Shown: positions 39,072 to 47,080 of the stretch, piece by piece | Numbering within the stretch: the first letter of the stretch is position 1 | Layout: each line of letters begins with the position of its first letter | The notes under the pieces: model-generated | Seen by the model: the letters and a program-made list of their open reading frames with translations, nothing else | Told to the model about the DNA's origin: nothing | Databases searched by the model: none | Assembly (NCBI RefSeq): GCF_021206925.1 | Contig: NZ_JAJPRF010000004.1 | Span: 186,001-250,000 of the forward strand | Direction of reading: 5' to 3' | Source: Rhodoflexus caldus | Lineage (GTDB): Bacteria; Bacteroidota; Bacteroidia; Cytophagales; Thermoflexibacteraceae | DNA length: 64,000 nucleotides | Position numbers and translations under genes: made by a program

Positions 39072-41501
39072 ATGAAAAAGAATATCAGCATCAATATCAG
39101 CGGCATCATTTTCCACATAGAGGAAGACGGCTACGATTTGCTGAAAAGCTATCTGACAAGCATTAACCGCTATTTCTCGACCTACGAAGACAGCGCCGAG
39201 ATTATTTCAGATATAGAAAACCGCATTGCCGAGATTTTCTTGGCAAAATTGGGCGAAAACAAACAGGTAATTACCGTTGAGGACATCAACGACCTGATAG
39301 CCACAATGGGCAGCGTTTCGGATTTTGAGGCAGCCGAAGCAGACAGCGAGCCCTCCTACCGCCGCCCCGAAGAACCATTGCAGGCAGAGGAGCCGCTGCA
39401 TGGCAAGCAGGATTCTAAAAGCGATTGGCAGGCAAAAAATAAACGCAGCCCGCGCAAACTTTACCGCGACCTAAAGCGCAAACTCGTAGGCGGTGTAGCA
39501 AGCGGCATTGCGCACTACCTGAGTATTGACCCGCTTTGGATTCGCTTGGCGTTTATGGCTACGCTGGTAGATGTGATTTATTTCACCTCGCTGAGCGGCA
39601 TTGCAGTGGCAGCTTACGGCATCCTTTGGGCTGTATTGCCCGGCTCGGAAGATTTACCCGATGACCAATCCTACAAGCGCCTGTTCCGCAACCCCGAAGA
39701 CCGCGTACTGGGCGGCGTGGCAGGCGGTCTGGCGGCATACTTTGGTGTAGATGTACTCGTTGTCCGCCTGCTGTTTGTGTTGGGTATTTTCTTGGGCGGT
39801 GTGGGCATCATCACCTACCTGATTTTCTGGATGATTACACCCGAGGCGAAAACCCTCACAGACAAAATGCAGATGGAAGGCGAACCCGTTACACTTTCCA
39901 ACATTGAGCGCAAGATTAAGGAAGGTTTGGACATAGACCCCGAACAGGAGGAAGAAAATACTTTTGTCAAAATTCTGCTGTTTCCGTTTCGCCTGCTGTC
40001 ACTGATTATTGCCACGCTTACCAAAATTGGGCAGCCTTTCGGCAACTTTTTGGGGCAGATGCTGCGCGTAGTAGCTGCCTTGGCAATGGTTGTTATAGCA
40101 CTCATCAGCGTTATTTCGCTGGTTATCATATTCAGCACCCTGATGGGCATGATTTATACGGACATCCGCGTGGACAATATACCGTTGAGTGTTTTCAGCA
40201 ACAGCGTACCGGTACCGGGCATTGTGGCGCTTTTTATCACCATTATTGTACCGATGATTGCGCTGGGCATTGCCGGGCTGTCACTGCTTGCACGCCGCAG
40301 AATAGTCGGCTCTGTGGCGGCTTGGTCGCTTTTCGGCATATGGATTTCGGGCATTGCACTCACCTCAGCCATTACTCCTTCCGTACTGCAGCAATGGCAG
40401 GCAGAGGAAATTCTGCGCACCGAACAGATTTTTGCCGCTGCCGCAACGCCTTTGGTGCTGGAGGTAAATACCCAATCGCCCAACAAGTTGGATATGGTAG
40501 AGCTGACCATCAAAGGCTATGAGGGCAAAGATTTAAAATTGGTACGCATGGCACAGGCTCGTGGCAGCGATGCGCAAAATGCACTGGAAAATGCGCGAAT
40601 GGCACGCTACAACGCTGTTCAAAAGGCAAACCTGATTCAGTTTGACCAAGGCTACGGGCTGGATGCCAATGCCGTTTTTCGCGGCCAACATATCAACTTA
40701 GAACTGCTGGTACCGTATGGGCAGGAGTTTATCATGCACCCTAATCTGGTGCGCATCCTGCGCCATACGCTCTACCCGCACGGCTATGATGCCGGAGATT
40801 TAAACCCCAACCACCGCTGGAAGTTTACCGAAGAAGGTTTAAAATGCCTCAATTGCCCCCCAAAAGAAGAAAACACTGAACTCCTGGCACAGGAAATAGG
40901 TATCCACGCCAGACGCTACACCAACTACTCCGATTTCAGCAAGTTGCTGCTCGTTGGCGATTACGATGTCAAAATCAGCCGTGGCAACCGCTTTCAGGTG
41001 GTGATAGATGCCGACAATGTACAGGCAACGAACCATATCAGCATATTACAAGAAGGCGATTTGCTGAAAATCATTAACAAGGCAACGGGCGAAGAGTTGC
41101 AAAATGTCCGCGTGATAATCAACCTGCCCAAACTTTCCGCTCTGTCGGTAAAAGGTCAGGGCGAGGTGAAAGTGGCCGAGTTCAAAACCAGAGATTTTGA
41201 CCTGCAATTAGACGGCGATATTAACTGCGAAGCAAATATTAAGGCACAAAATATCAAAACGACAATGAACGGCAAGTCGGTATTGCAATTGGACGGCGCA
41301 GCCAACACCCTGATTATCAATGCTTCGCAAGAAGCGGATTGCGATGCATTTGATTTAAAAGCAAAAGAAGTAATTGCCACCGCCACCGACAACAGCAGTG
41401 TAAAAGTCTATGCCGACCGAAAAGTACTGATGAACACAACAGGACAAGCGGAAATCAGCTACAAGGGCAGCCCCAAAGTGGTACAAACCAACCGCGATTA
41501 G
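39072..41501 (+). CDS. Double PspC-domain membrane protein with DUF2807 (head-GIN) domain
   Basis: 809 residues. Order: short cytosolic domain (1-85, MKKNISINISGIIFHIEEDG), two PspC domains (about 130-195 and 210-262; KRKLVGGVASGIAHYLSIDP and NPEDRVLGGVAGGLAAYFGV), several further membrane helices (about 320-460), and a C-terminal right-handed beta domain of the DUF2807 type (about 640-800, ISRGNRFQVVIDAD, LSALSVKGQGEV). The N-terminal part probably senses membrane stress as PspC does in E. coli. Regulated with the PadR gene upstream. The GH3 gene follows after 14 bp. Confidence 0.88.
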   Translation: MKKNISINISGIIFHIEEDGYDLLKSYLTSINRYFSTYEDSAEIISDIENRIAEIFLAKLGENKQVITVEDINDLIATMGSVSDFEAAEADSEPSYRRPEEPLQAEEPLHGKQDSKSDWQAKNKRSPRKLYRDLKRKLVGGVASGIAHYLSIDPLWIRLAFMATLVDVIYFTSLSGIAVAAYGILWAVLPGSEDLPDDQSYKRLFRNPEDRVLGGVAGGLAAYFGVDVLVVRLLFVLGIFLGGVGIITYLIFWMITPEAKTLTDKMQMEGEPVTLSNIERKIKEGLDIDPEQEEENTFVKILLFPFRLLSLIIATLTKIGQPFGNFLGQMLRVVAALAMVVIALISVISLVIIFSTLMGMIYTDIRVDNIPLSVFSNSVPVPGIVALFITIIVPMIALGIAGLSLLARRRIVGSVAAWSLFGIWISGIALTSAITPSVLQQWQAEEILRTEQIFAAAATPLVLEVNTQSPNKLDMVELTIKGYEGKDLKLVRMAQARGSDAQNALENARMARYNAVQKANLIQFDQGYGLDANAVFRGQHINLELLVPYGQEFIMHPNLVRILRHTLYPHGYDAGDLNPNHRWKFTEEGLKCLNCPPKEENTELLAQEIGIHARRYTNYSDFSKLLLVGDYDVKISRGNRFQVVIDADNVQATNHISILQEGDLLKIINKATGEELQNVRVIINLPKLSALSVKGQGEVKVAEFKTRDFDLQLDGDINCEANIKAQNIKTTMNGKSVLQLDGAANTLIINASQEADCDAFDLKAKEVIATATDNSSVKVYADRKVLMNTTGQAEISYKGSPKVVQTNRD

Positions 41502-41515
41502 CCGTATTTTTGTGC

Positions 41516-43009
41516 ATGATTCGCTCTGTACTTGCCAAACCTTTTGCCGCCTACATTGCCGCACGTCAGCGGCGGTGGGCGGCTCGTCCTGTTGAAACAC
41601 AGATGGCTGTTTTAAAGTCGTTGGTCAGGAAAGCCAAGCGTACGCAGTTTGGCACCGACCACGACTTTGAATGGATACGTACCTACGAAGACTTCAAAAA
41701 GCGCGTCCCCATCCGCGATTATGAGGACTTGAAACCCTACATTGAGCGCATCATGGAAGGTTGGCACGATGTGCTGTGGCCGGGCAAACCTGCTTACTTT
41801 GCCAAAACTTCCGGCACAACATCAGGCACGAAGTACATCCCTTTATCGCGCGAGTCAGTACCCTACCACATCAACAGCGCCCGTGATGCGCTGATGTGCT
41901 ACGCACACGAAACAGGTAATTTTGACTTTTTAGACCGCAAACTGATTTTCCTTTCGGGAAGCCCTGAACTGGATACGAAGGCAGGTATTTTGACCGGCAG
42001 GTTGTCGGGCATTGTGAACCACCACGTGCCGGCGTGGCTGCGTAGCAACCAAATGCCAAGCTACCAGACCAACTGCATAGAAGATTGGGAGGAAAAGTTA
42101 GAGCGCATCATAGACGAAACCCTCCAAGCCGATATGTCGCTCATTTCGGGCATTCCGCCTTGGGTGCAGATGTATTTTGACCGCATGCAGGCGCGCACAG
42201 GCAAGACTATCAGCGAGGTATTCCCAAATTTTTCGGTTTTTGTTTACGGCGGGGTAAATTTTGAGCCATACCGCGCCAAACTGTTTGCGTCTATCGGCAA
42301 ACAAATTGCGAGCGTAGAAACCTACCCCGCTTCCGAAGGCTTCATTGCCTATCAGGACAGCCAGACCGAGCCGGGGCTATTGCTGCTGCTCAATCACGGC
42401 ATTTTTTATGAGTTCATCCCTGCCGAGGATTATTTTAAGCCTAACCCGCGCCGTTTGCACATTGGCGAGGTGGAATTGGGCGTAAATTATGCCCTCATTA
42501 TGAACACCAATGCGGGGCTTTGGGGCTATTCCATCGGCGATACGGTCAAATTTATCAGCAAAAATCCGTACCGTTTGGTGGTTTCGGGTCGCATCAAGCA
42601 TTTTATTTCCGCTTTCGGCGAACACGTCATCGGCGAAGAAGTGGAAAAAGCCATGCAATATGCTTTGCAAAGGCATCCCGAAACTGCCGTAACCGAGTTT
42701 ACGGTTGCCCCACAAGTGAACCCGACCGAAGGGCTGCCTTATCACGAGTGGCTGATTGCTTTTGCCCATGCGCCACAAAACCCCGAACAGTTCGCGCAGG
42801 ACTTGGACGACCGTTTGCGCCAACTGAACGTTTACTACGACGACCTGATTACGGGCAGCATTTTGCGCCGATTGGTCATTACTCCCTTGGAAGAAAGCGC
42901 ATTCATCGGTTACATGAAATCACTGGGCAAATTGGGCGGCCAAAATAAGGTGCCGCGCCTGAGCAACACCCGCGACATTGCAGACGCTTTGCAGCAGTTC
43001 AGGATGTAA
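41516..43009 (+). CDS. GH3 family acyl-adenylating enzyme
   Basis: 497 residues from ATG 41516 (MIRSVLAKPF); a TTG two codons upstream is not favoured. Member of the GH3 branch of the ANL superfamily, known from plant auxin-amido synthetases. Seen: the P-loop-like AKTSGTTSGTKYIPLS, YGGVNFEPYRAKL, VETYPASEGFIAYQD, and the C-terminal hinge DTVKFISKNPYRLVVSGRIKHFIS (in part). It activates a carboxylic acid with ATP and probably couples it to an amine; the bacterial substrate is unknown. It follows the PspC gene by 14 bp, so it is likely in the PadR-controlled transcript. Confidence 0.88.
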   Translation: MIRSVLAKPFAAYIAARQRRWAARPVETQMAVLKSLVRKAKRTQFGTDHDFEWIRTYEDFKKRVPIRDYEDLKPYIERIMEGWHDVLWPGKPAYFAKTSGTTSGTKYIPLSRESVPYHINSARDALMCYAHETGNFDFLDRKLIFLSGSPELDTKAGILTGRLSGIVNHHVPAWLRSNQMPSYQTNCIEDWEEKLERIIDETLQADMSLISGIPPWVQMYFDRMQARTGKTISEVFPNFSVFVYGGVNFEPYRAKLFASIGKQIASVETYPASEGFIAYQDSQTEPGLLLLLNHGIFYEFIPAEDYFKPNPRRLHIGEVELGVNYALIMNTNAGLWGYSIGDTVKFISKNPYRLVVSGRIKHFISAFGEHVIGEEVEKAMQYALQRHPETAVTEFTVAPQVNPTEGLPYHEWLIAFAHAPQNPEQFAQDLDDRLRQLNVYYDDLITGSILRRLVITPLEESAFIGYMKSLGKLGGQNKVPRLSNTRDIADALQQFRM

Positions 43010-43018
43010 AAAATAATT

Positions 43019-43060
43019 TTGTCCTTTGCGGCAAACCAAAAGTTTAACCGCAAAGGACAA
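43019..43060. terminator. Bidirectional hairpin between convergent genes
   Basis: TTGTCCTTTGCGG (43019-43031) pairs fully with CCGCAAAGGACAA (43048-43060), 13 bp. It lies between the GH3 stop and the stop of the opposite small gene. T runs are poor on both sides. Its ACCGCAAAG sequence resembles the ends of repeat R2. Confidence 0.6.
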
Positions 43061-43083
43061 GCACTAACAAATCAATCGCACCG

Positions 43084-43389
43084 CTAATTCAGAGAAAAAG
43101 CTGTTTGTATTTTGGTTACTGCATTGTGGAAAGTCAGCAGTGCGATTTTAGACTCCATAAACCGACTGAGCGGCAGGTTGTTAATCATAATCAGCACTTC
43201 CAGTTCCGATTCGGCATTCACAATTGCCCACAATTTGCCACTGTCCAATGAGAGTGAATAGGAAGCGATTTTATCCGCCGCCATCAAACGATTGACCTCC
43301 GTGCGTTGCGCGGGAATTAATGCCGTAAACTCCGGGCTGAATTCCGCAGGAAGCGTGAAATCCACCATGTACTGTTGTTTTTCAGGCAT
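43084..43389 (-). CDS. Muconolactone-isomerase-like small protein
   Basis: 101 residues from ATG 43389 (MPEKQQYMVDFTLP). A longer frame begins at 43617, but the extra 76 residues look non-coding and would overlap the divergent gene. The pattern YMVDFTLP, LIPAQRTEVNRLM, GKLWAIVNAESELEVL, NNLPLSRFMESKI and the final TAFSLN is that of the muconolactone isomerase-like ferredoxin fold. Enzyme activity in this lone copy is unproven. Confidence 0.68.
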   Translation of the reverse strand: MPEKQQYMVDFTLPAEFSPEFTALIPAQRTEVNRLMAADKIASYSLSLDSGKLWAIVNAESELEVLIMINNLPLSRFMESKIALLTFHNAVTKIQTAFSLN

Positions 43390-43557
43390 AATCGTTATTT
43401 TTCGGTTATCTCTGATTGCATAACTAAAATTATATCCCGTTAGTTTCACTGCCATCAGATACAAATGACTATGCATCAGGACAAACTGCATTTTCCTTCG
43501 CGGGAAAGCGATATACAACGTATTAGGCCACAATTGCCGATAGAAACCACCGACAGC

Positions 43558-43866
43558 ATGAGCGATATAGAGCGATTTCAGACCGAAACGCTCCGCCCTG
43601 TGCTGAAAATGCAGCATGATTTATTGAAGGCCATTTTTGCGGATTACCTCATCCAACAAAAGGTGAAGTTGCAAGCACTCTCTGCCGACCGGTACACGGA
43701 CTTTGTCTATCAGGCACTCACCAAAGACCAAGCCCTGAAAAACATCTTGCTGGGCACTGTCGTAGGGCAGTTTACACTCGAGGAATACCGTTTTTACAAC
43801 GCCAACCGTCAGGAAATTGCCAAGCGGCTGATGAAATTTATGGCCAAACGAATTGCGGAAAATTAA
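43558..43866 (+). CDS. Conserved hypothetical protein
   Basis: 102 residues from ATG 43558 (MSDIERFQTETLRPVLKMQH). A frame from ATG 43465 would add 31 residues of poor coding look; it cannot be excluded. Highly charged, helical, cytosolic, no membrane segment, no domain recognised. The core DIERFQTETLRPVLKMQHDL and the C-terminal FTLEEYRFYNANRQEIAKRL look like a conserved Bacteroidota family of unknown role. The PPK2 gene follows after 18 bp, so they are probably co-transcribed. Confidence 0.6.
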   Translation: MSDIERFQTETLRPVLKMQHDLLKAIFADYLIQQKVKLQALSADRYTDFVYQALTKDQALKNILLGTVVGQFTLEEYRFYNANRQEIAKRLMKFMAKRIAEN

Positions 43867-43884
43867 TCTAACACGAAGCAGACC

Positions 43885-44631
43885 ATGACAGACGACAAAA
43901 TTGACCTGAACAAACTTTCCACCCTTCCGCCTGACGATGTGAAAGAAAAAGAGATTCGCGAAAAAACCGTGGAGTTGCTGCAACAACTCAAAGACTTTCA
44001 GGCAAAACTCTATGCACAGGCCAAGTATGCCGTACTGGTGATTATTCAGGGCATGGATGCTTCGGGCAAAGACGGGGCTGTAAAGAATGTGTTTTCAGGT
44101 GTCAATCCGGCGGGCTGCCGTGTGAAATCGTTCAAAGTACCTACCGAAGAGGAGCAAAAACATGACTTCCTGTGGCGGGTGCATCGCGAGTGCCCCGAAA
44201 AAGGTATGATTCAGATTTTCAACCGCTCCCACTACGAGAATATACTGGTGCCTTCGGTTTACAAATTGTTGGATAAGGACGTTATCAAAAAGCGATTTGG
44301 CGCTATCAATGCCTTTGAAAAACTGCTCAAAGACCATGATACCATTATCTTCAAATTCTATTTGCATGTATCGGAAAAAGAGCAGCTCGAGCGCATCAAC
44401 GAGCGACTCACCGACCCCATGAAGCGCTGGAAATACCAAGAAGAGGATATTGTGGAAACGCGCCATAGAGAAGAATACATGCGCATTTACGAAAAAATTT
44501 TTAGGGACTGCAACGAAGTGCCGTGGACAATTGTGCCAAGCGATAAAAACTGGTACAAAAACTACTGCATCCTCCACACTATTGTCAAAGAATTAAGCCG
44601 CTACGACATCCGCTATCCGCATGAATATTAA
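43885..44631 (+). CDS. Polyphosphate kinase 2 family protein
   Basis: 248 residues, one PPK2 domain. Walker A GMDASGKDG (56-64), the lid region, Walker B in FNRSHYENILVPSVYK, and the RLTDPMKRWKYQEED stretch typical for the family. It moves phosphate between polyphosphate and nucleotides (NDP or NMP). Pattern KNVFSGVNPAGCRVKSFKVP suggests the class that phosphorylates AMP and ADP, but class cannot be settled by eye. Cytosolic. Confidence 0.92.
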   Translation: MTDDKIDLNKLSTLPPDDVKEKEIREKTVELLQQLKDFQAKLYAQAKYAVLVIIQGMDASGKDGAVKNVFSGVNPAGCRVKSFKVPTEEEQKHDFLWRVHRECPEKGMIQIFNRSHYENILVPSVYKLLDKDVIKKRFGAINAFEKLLKDHDTIIFKFYLHVSEKEQLERINERLTDPMKRWKYQEEDIVETRHREEYMRIYEKIFRDCNEVPWTIVPSDKNWYKNYCILHTIVKELSRYDIRYPHEY

Positions 44632-45058
44632 ACGCTAATTATTTGCTAAATATTTGATAGCCATTGAGTTGCAAACAAAAAGCCAATTGTTCGCGAACTC
44701 CTTTAAAAAAAACACCGTAAAAAATTAAACTTTTCAAATATTCAACCTGCATTTACCCATCCCTGCCAGCGGCTGAAAAACCTGTCAGATAATGATAGAA
44801 AATAACTTTTTAGCCGTCGTTAGACGCCAATAGCAGTGAAATAAAAATATAACTTTTCCAATAGTTGCCAAACAATGCGCGTTTGAAGTAAGGTAATTGA
44901 GTTTGCTCAAATGCTGATGTCAACCGAATTGGCGTTGAGGCGTTTTTTCATGCGAAAAGCGATACGAGTTCGCACTTTTTTTCGTAGTATTACGGATAGT
45001 TCACCACATTAACCATTGTCATAACAATAATAACGTCTCACCAACTCATTTGAGCAAT
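44632..45058. other. 427-bp gap with repeat fragments only
   Basis: No reading frame of merit and no tRNA. The start (GCTAATTATTTGCTA, TTTGATAGCC) resembles the left end of repeat R3; AACCTGTCAG near 44775 resembles the hairpin sequence at 24308 and R4. Nothing else was recognised. Confidence 0.45.
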
Positions 45059-46675
45059 ATGAAATACGATGCCATTACCCTTTCTATCCTTTGGTCGCGG
45101 CTGCTGGCGATTGTGGACGAAGCCGGAACAACACTGCAACGCACGGCATTTTCTACCGTAACGCGCGAAAGCAACGACTTTGCCGTGGTGCTGATGAACC
45201 GTCGCGGGCAGTCGGTGGCGCAGTCCAGCATCAGCGTGCCGTCATTTTTGGGTGTATTGCCCATGCTCACGCAGGCGCTGCTGAAAGACTATTTCCCTAC
45301 GGAAAGTTGGCAAGAAGGCGATGTGGTGATGACCAACGACCCTTGGCTGTGTGCAGGGCACAAGCCCGACATCGGCTTGGTGTCGCCTATTTTCAGAAAA
45401 GGCAAACTCATCGGCTTCATCGGAACGATTGCGCACTCGCCCGACATGGGCGGCAGCCTCTGGGGGGCAGGCGCACGCGACCTCTACGAAGAAGGACTAA
45501 TGGTGCCGCCTACCAAACTTTACGAAGCCGGCAAACCCAACGAAACGCTTTTCCGCCTGATAGAATCCAACGTGCGGGCTGCTCGCCAAACGCTGGGCGA
45601 CATCCGTGCGCAGGTGGCAGCCAACGACCAAGGCATCCGCTCGCTGCAACGGCTCATGGATGAAATGGACATGGAAGACATAGAAGCCCTCTCCGACCAA
45701 ATCATTGAGGCAACCGAAAAAGCCATGCGCGAAGCCATTGCCAAAGCCCCCGACGGAACTTACCGCTATTCCTACGATGCCGACGGCGACGGCTTGGATG
45801 AACCCGTGCGTATTGAGTGTGCTATTACCATCAAAGGCGATGAAATTTCGGTGGACTACACGGGCACTTCCGGTGCGCACTCGCTGGGTATCAATGCCGT
45901 GCAAAACTACACTTACGCCTACACTGCCTACCCGATTAAATGTACGTTCAGCCCCGATGTGCCTAACAACGAAGGGGCTTTCCGTGCCATCAAGGTAAGC
46001 GCTCCGAAAGGTTCGCTGTTGAATGCGCAAAAGCCCGTGCCGCTGGGGGCGCGTAACATTACGGGTAATATCCTTTTTGCGCCCGTGTTCGGCGCACTTT
46101 CGCAAGCCGTGCCCATGCAGGTACAAGCGGACTGCGGCAGTGCCTGCTGGTGTATCGTGCTCAACGGGCAACACACCGACCGCAAAAAGCCCGATGCAAC
46201 ATTTGTGGAGTATTTCTTCCTGAACGGCGGCTACGGCGCACGCCCCGATGCTGACGGGCCACACGTGTTGAGTTTTCCGACCAACGTGGCCAACGTACCG
46301 ATTGAGGTATTGGAAAACGATGCGCCCGTATTGGTAACGGAAAAATCGCTGCGCCCCGGTACAGGCGGTGCAGGCAAATATCGCGGCGGGCTGGGGCAGC
46401 GTTTCAGTTTCAAAATGATTGGCAAAGAGCCGATTAACATTTCCATCCTGACCGAAAAAACCAAGACCGTACCGCACGGACTTTGCGGCGGAAGAAACGG
46501 CGGCGGCGGCAGCATCCGCATTGTGCCCGAGCGATTCGTACCTCCCAAAGGACTGACCAAACTCTACCCGGGCGATGAACTGATTTTAGACCTGCCCGGC
46601 GGCGGCGGCTTTGGCGACCCTGCCGAACGCGATGCAGAGGCCATCGCACGTGATAAGGCACTGGGATATGTGTAA
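45059..46675 (+). CDS. Hydantoinase B / oxoprolinase family protein, orphan
   Basis: 538 residues from ATG 45059 (MKYDAITLSILWSRL); a TTG three codons upstream is unlikely. Full-length HyuB/oxoprolinase B domain: RTAFSTVTRESNDFAVVLM in part, NDPWLCAGHKPDIGLVSPIF, GTIAHSPDMGG, GGGGGFGDPAERD at the end. HyuB normally works with HyuA to open hydantoins or 5-oxoproline with ATP. No hyuA lies next to it; neighbours are PPK2 and a phosphatase on the other strand. Confidence 0.88.
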   Translation: MKYDAITLSILWSRLLAIVDEAGTTLQRTAFSTVTRESNDFAVVLMNRRGQSVAQSSISVPSFLGVLPMLTQALLKDYFPTESWQEGDVVMTNDPWLCAGHKPDIGLVSPIFRKGKLIGFIGTIAHSPDMGGSLWGAGARDLYEEGLMVPPTKLYEAGKPNETLFRLIESNVRAARQTLGDIRAQVAANDQGIRSLQRLMDEMDMEDIEALSDQIIEATEKAMREAIAKAPDGTYRYSYDADGDGLDEPVRIECAITIKGDEISVDYTGTSGAHSLGINAVQNYTYAYTAYPIKCTFSPDVPNNEGAFRAIKVSAPKGSLLNAQKPVPLGARNITGNILFAPVFGALSQAVPMQVQADCGSACWCIVLNGQHTDRKKPDATFVEYFFLNGGYGARPDADGPHVLSFPTNVANVPIEVLENDAPVLVTEKSLRPGTGGAGKYRGGLGQRFSFKMIGKEPINISILTEKTKTVPHGLCGGRNGGGGSIRIVPERFVPPKGLTKLYPGDELILDLPGGGGFGDPAERDAEAIARDKALGYV

Positions 46676-46740
46676 AAAACACATCTTTTTAGAATTGTAT
46701 TTTTCCGATATGGATGTATTCGCAGGGATACATCTGCATA

Positions 46741-46810
46741 ATTTATACACAAACACGACAGGTCTTAGCGACCTGTCGTGTTTAAACAACTGTTTTTCAG
46801 CAGTTCAAGG
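46741..46810 (+). repeat. Repeat R4 5-prime part with perfect 14-bp hairpin
   Basis: ATACACAAACACGACAGGTC begins as in the other R4 copies. AAACACGACAGGTC (46751-46764) pairs fully with GACCTGTCGTGTTT (46770-46783) around TTAGC. Then TGTTTTTCAGCAGTT leads directly into repeat R3. The hairpin is 75 bp after the HyuB stop and may end that transcript. Confidence 0.65.
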
Positions 46811-47035
46811 CGAATTATTTCGCTATCCATTTGATAATCAGTGTGTTTTGCGCGAAAAAATCAAAATGACGCATTAGCACAAAGATGTATGTTTGCAAAT
46901 TGTATTTTTCCCATGTAGGTATATTTGTAGGGACAAGGCATGCCTTGTCCCTACAGGTTTTGCATGAATTATTGCGCAAAACCGAATTTAATCAAATTTA
47001 ATTTTTCCAAGATTATGCCGCAAAATTCACGTTAA
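46810..47035 (+). repeat. Dispersed repeat R3, copy 2
   Basis: Same block order as 6550-6765: GCGAATTATTT, AATCAGTGTGTTTTGCGC, AATTGTATTTTTCC, a GCATGC palindrome, TTTAATTTTTCCAAGATT, AAAATTCACGTTAA. Same orientation. Located between hyuB and the convergent phosphatase gene. Confidence 0.65.
46926..46955. repeat. 30-bp perfect palindrome centred on GCATGC
   Basis: TGTAGGGACAAGGCA followed by its exact complement TGCCTTGTCCCTACA. It is the longest of the GCATGC palindromes in the window and lies within repeat R3. Confidence 0.75.
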
Positions 47036-47080
47036 CAACCAAACAACTCGCGTTCAAACCCGAAGTTCGGATTCAACAGT

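Noticed and set aside
44632-45058. tRNA or other RNA gene in the gap before hyuB
   Set aside because: No cloverleaf, no T-arm sequence and no promoter-terminator pair could be found.
45497-46477. Minus-strand frame of 326 codons opposite hyuB
   Set aside because: Antisense shadow of a fully conserved HyuB frame.
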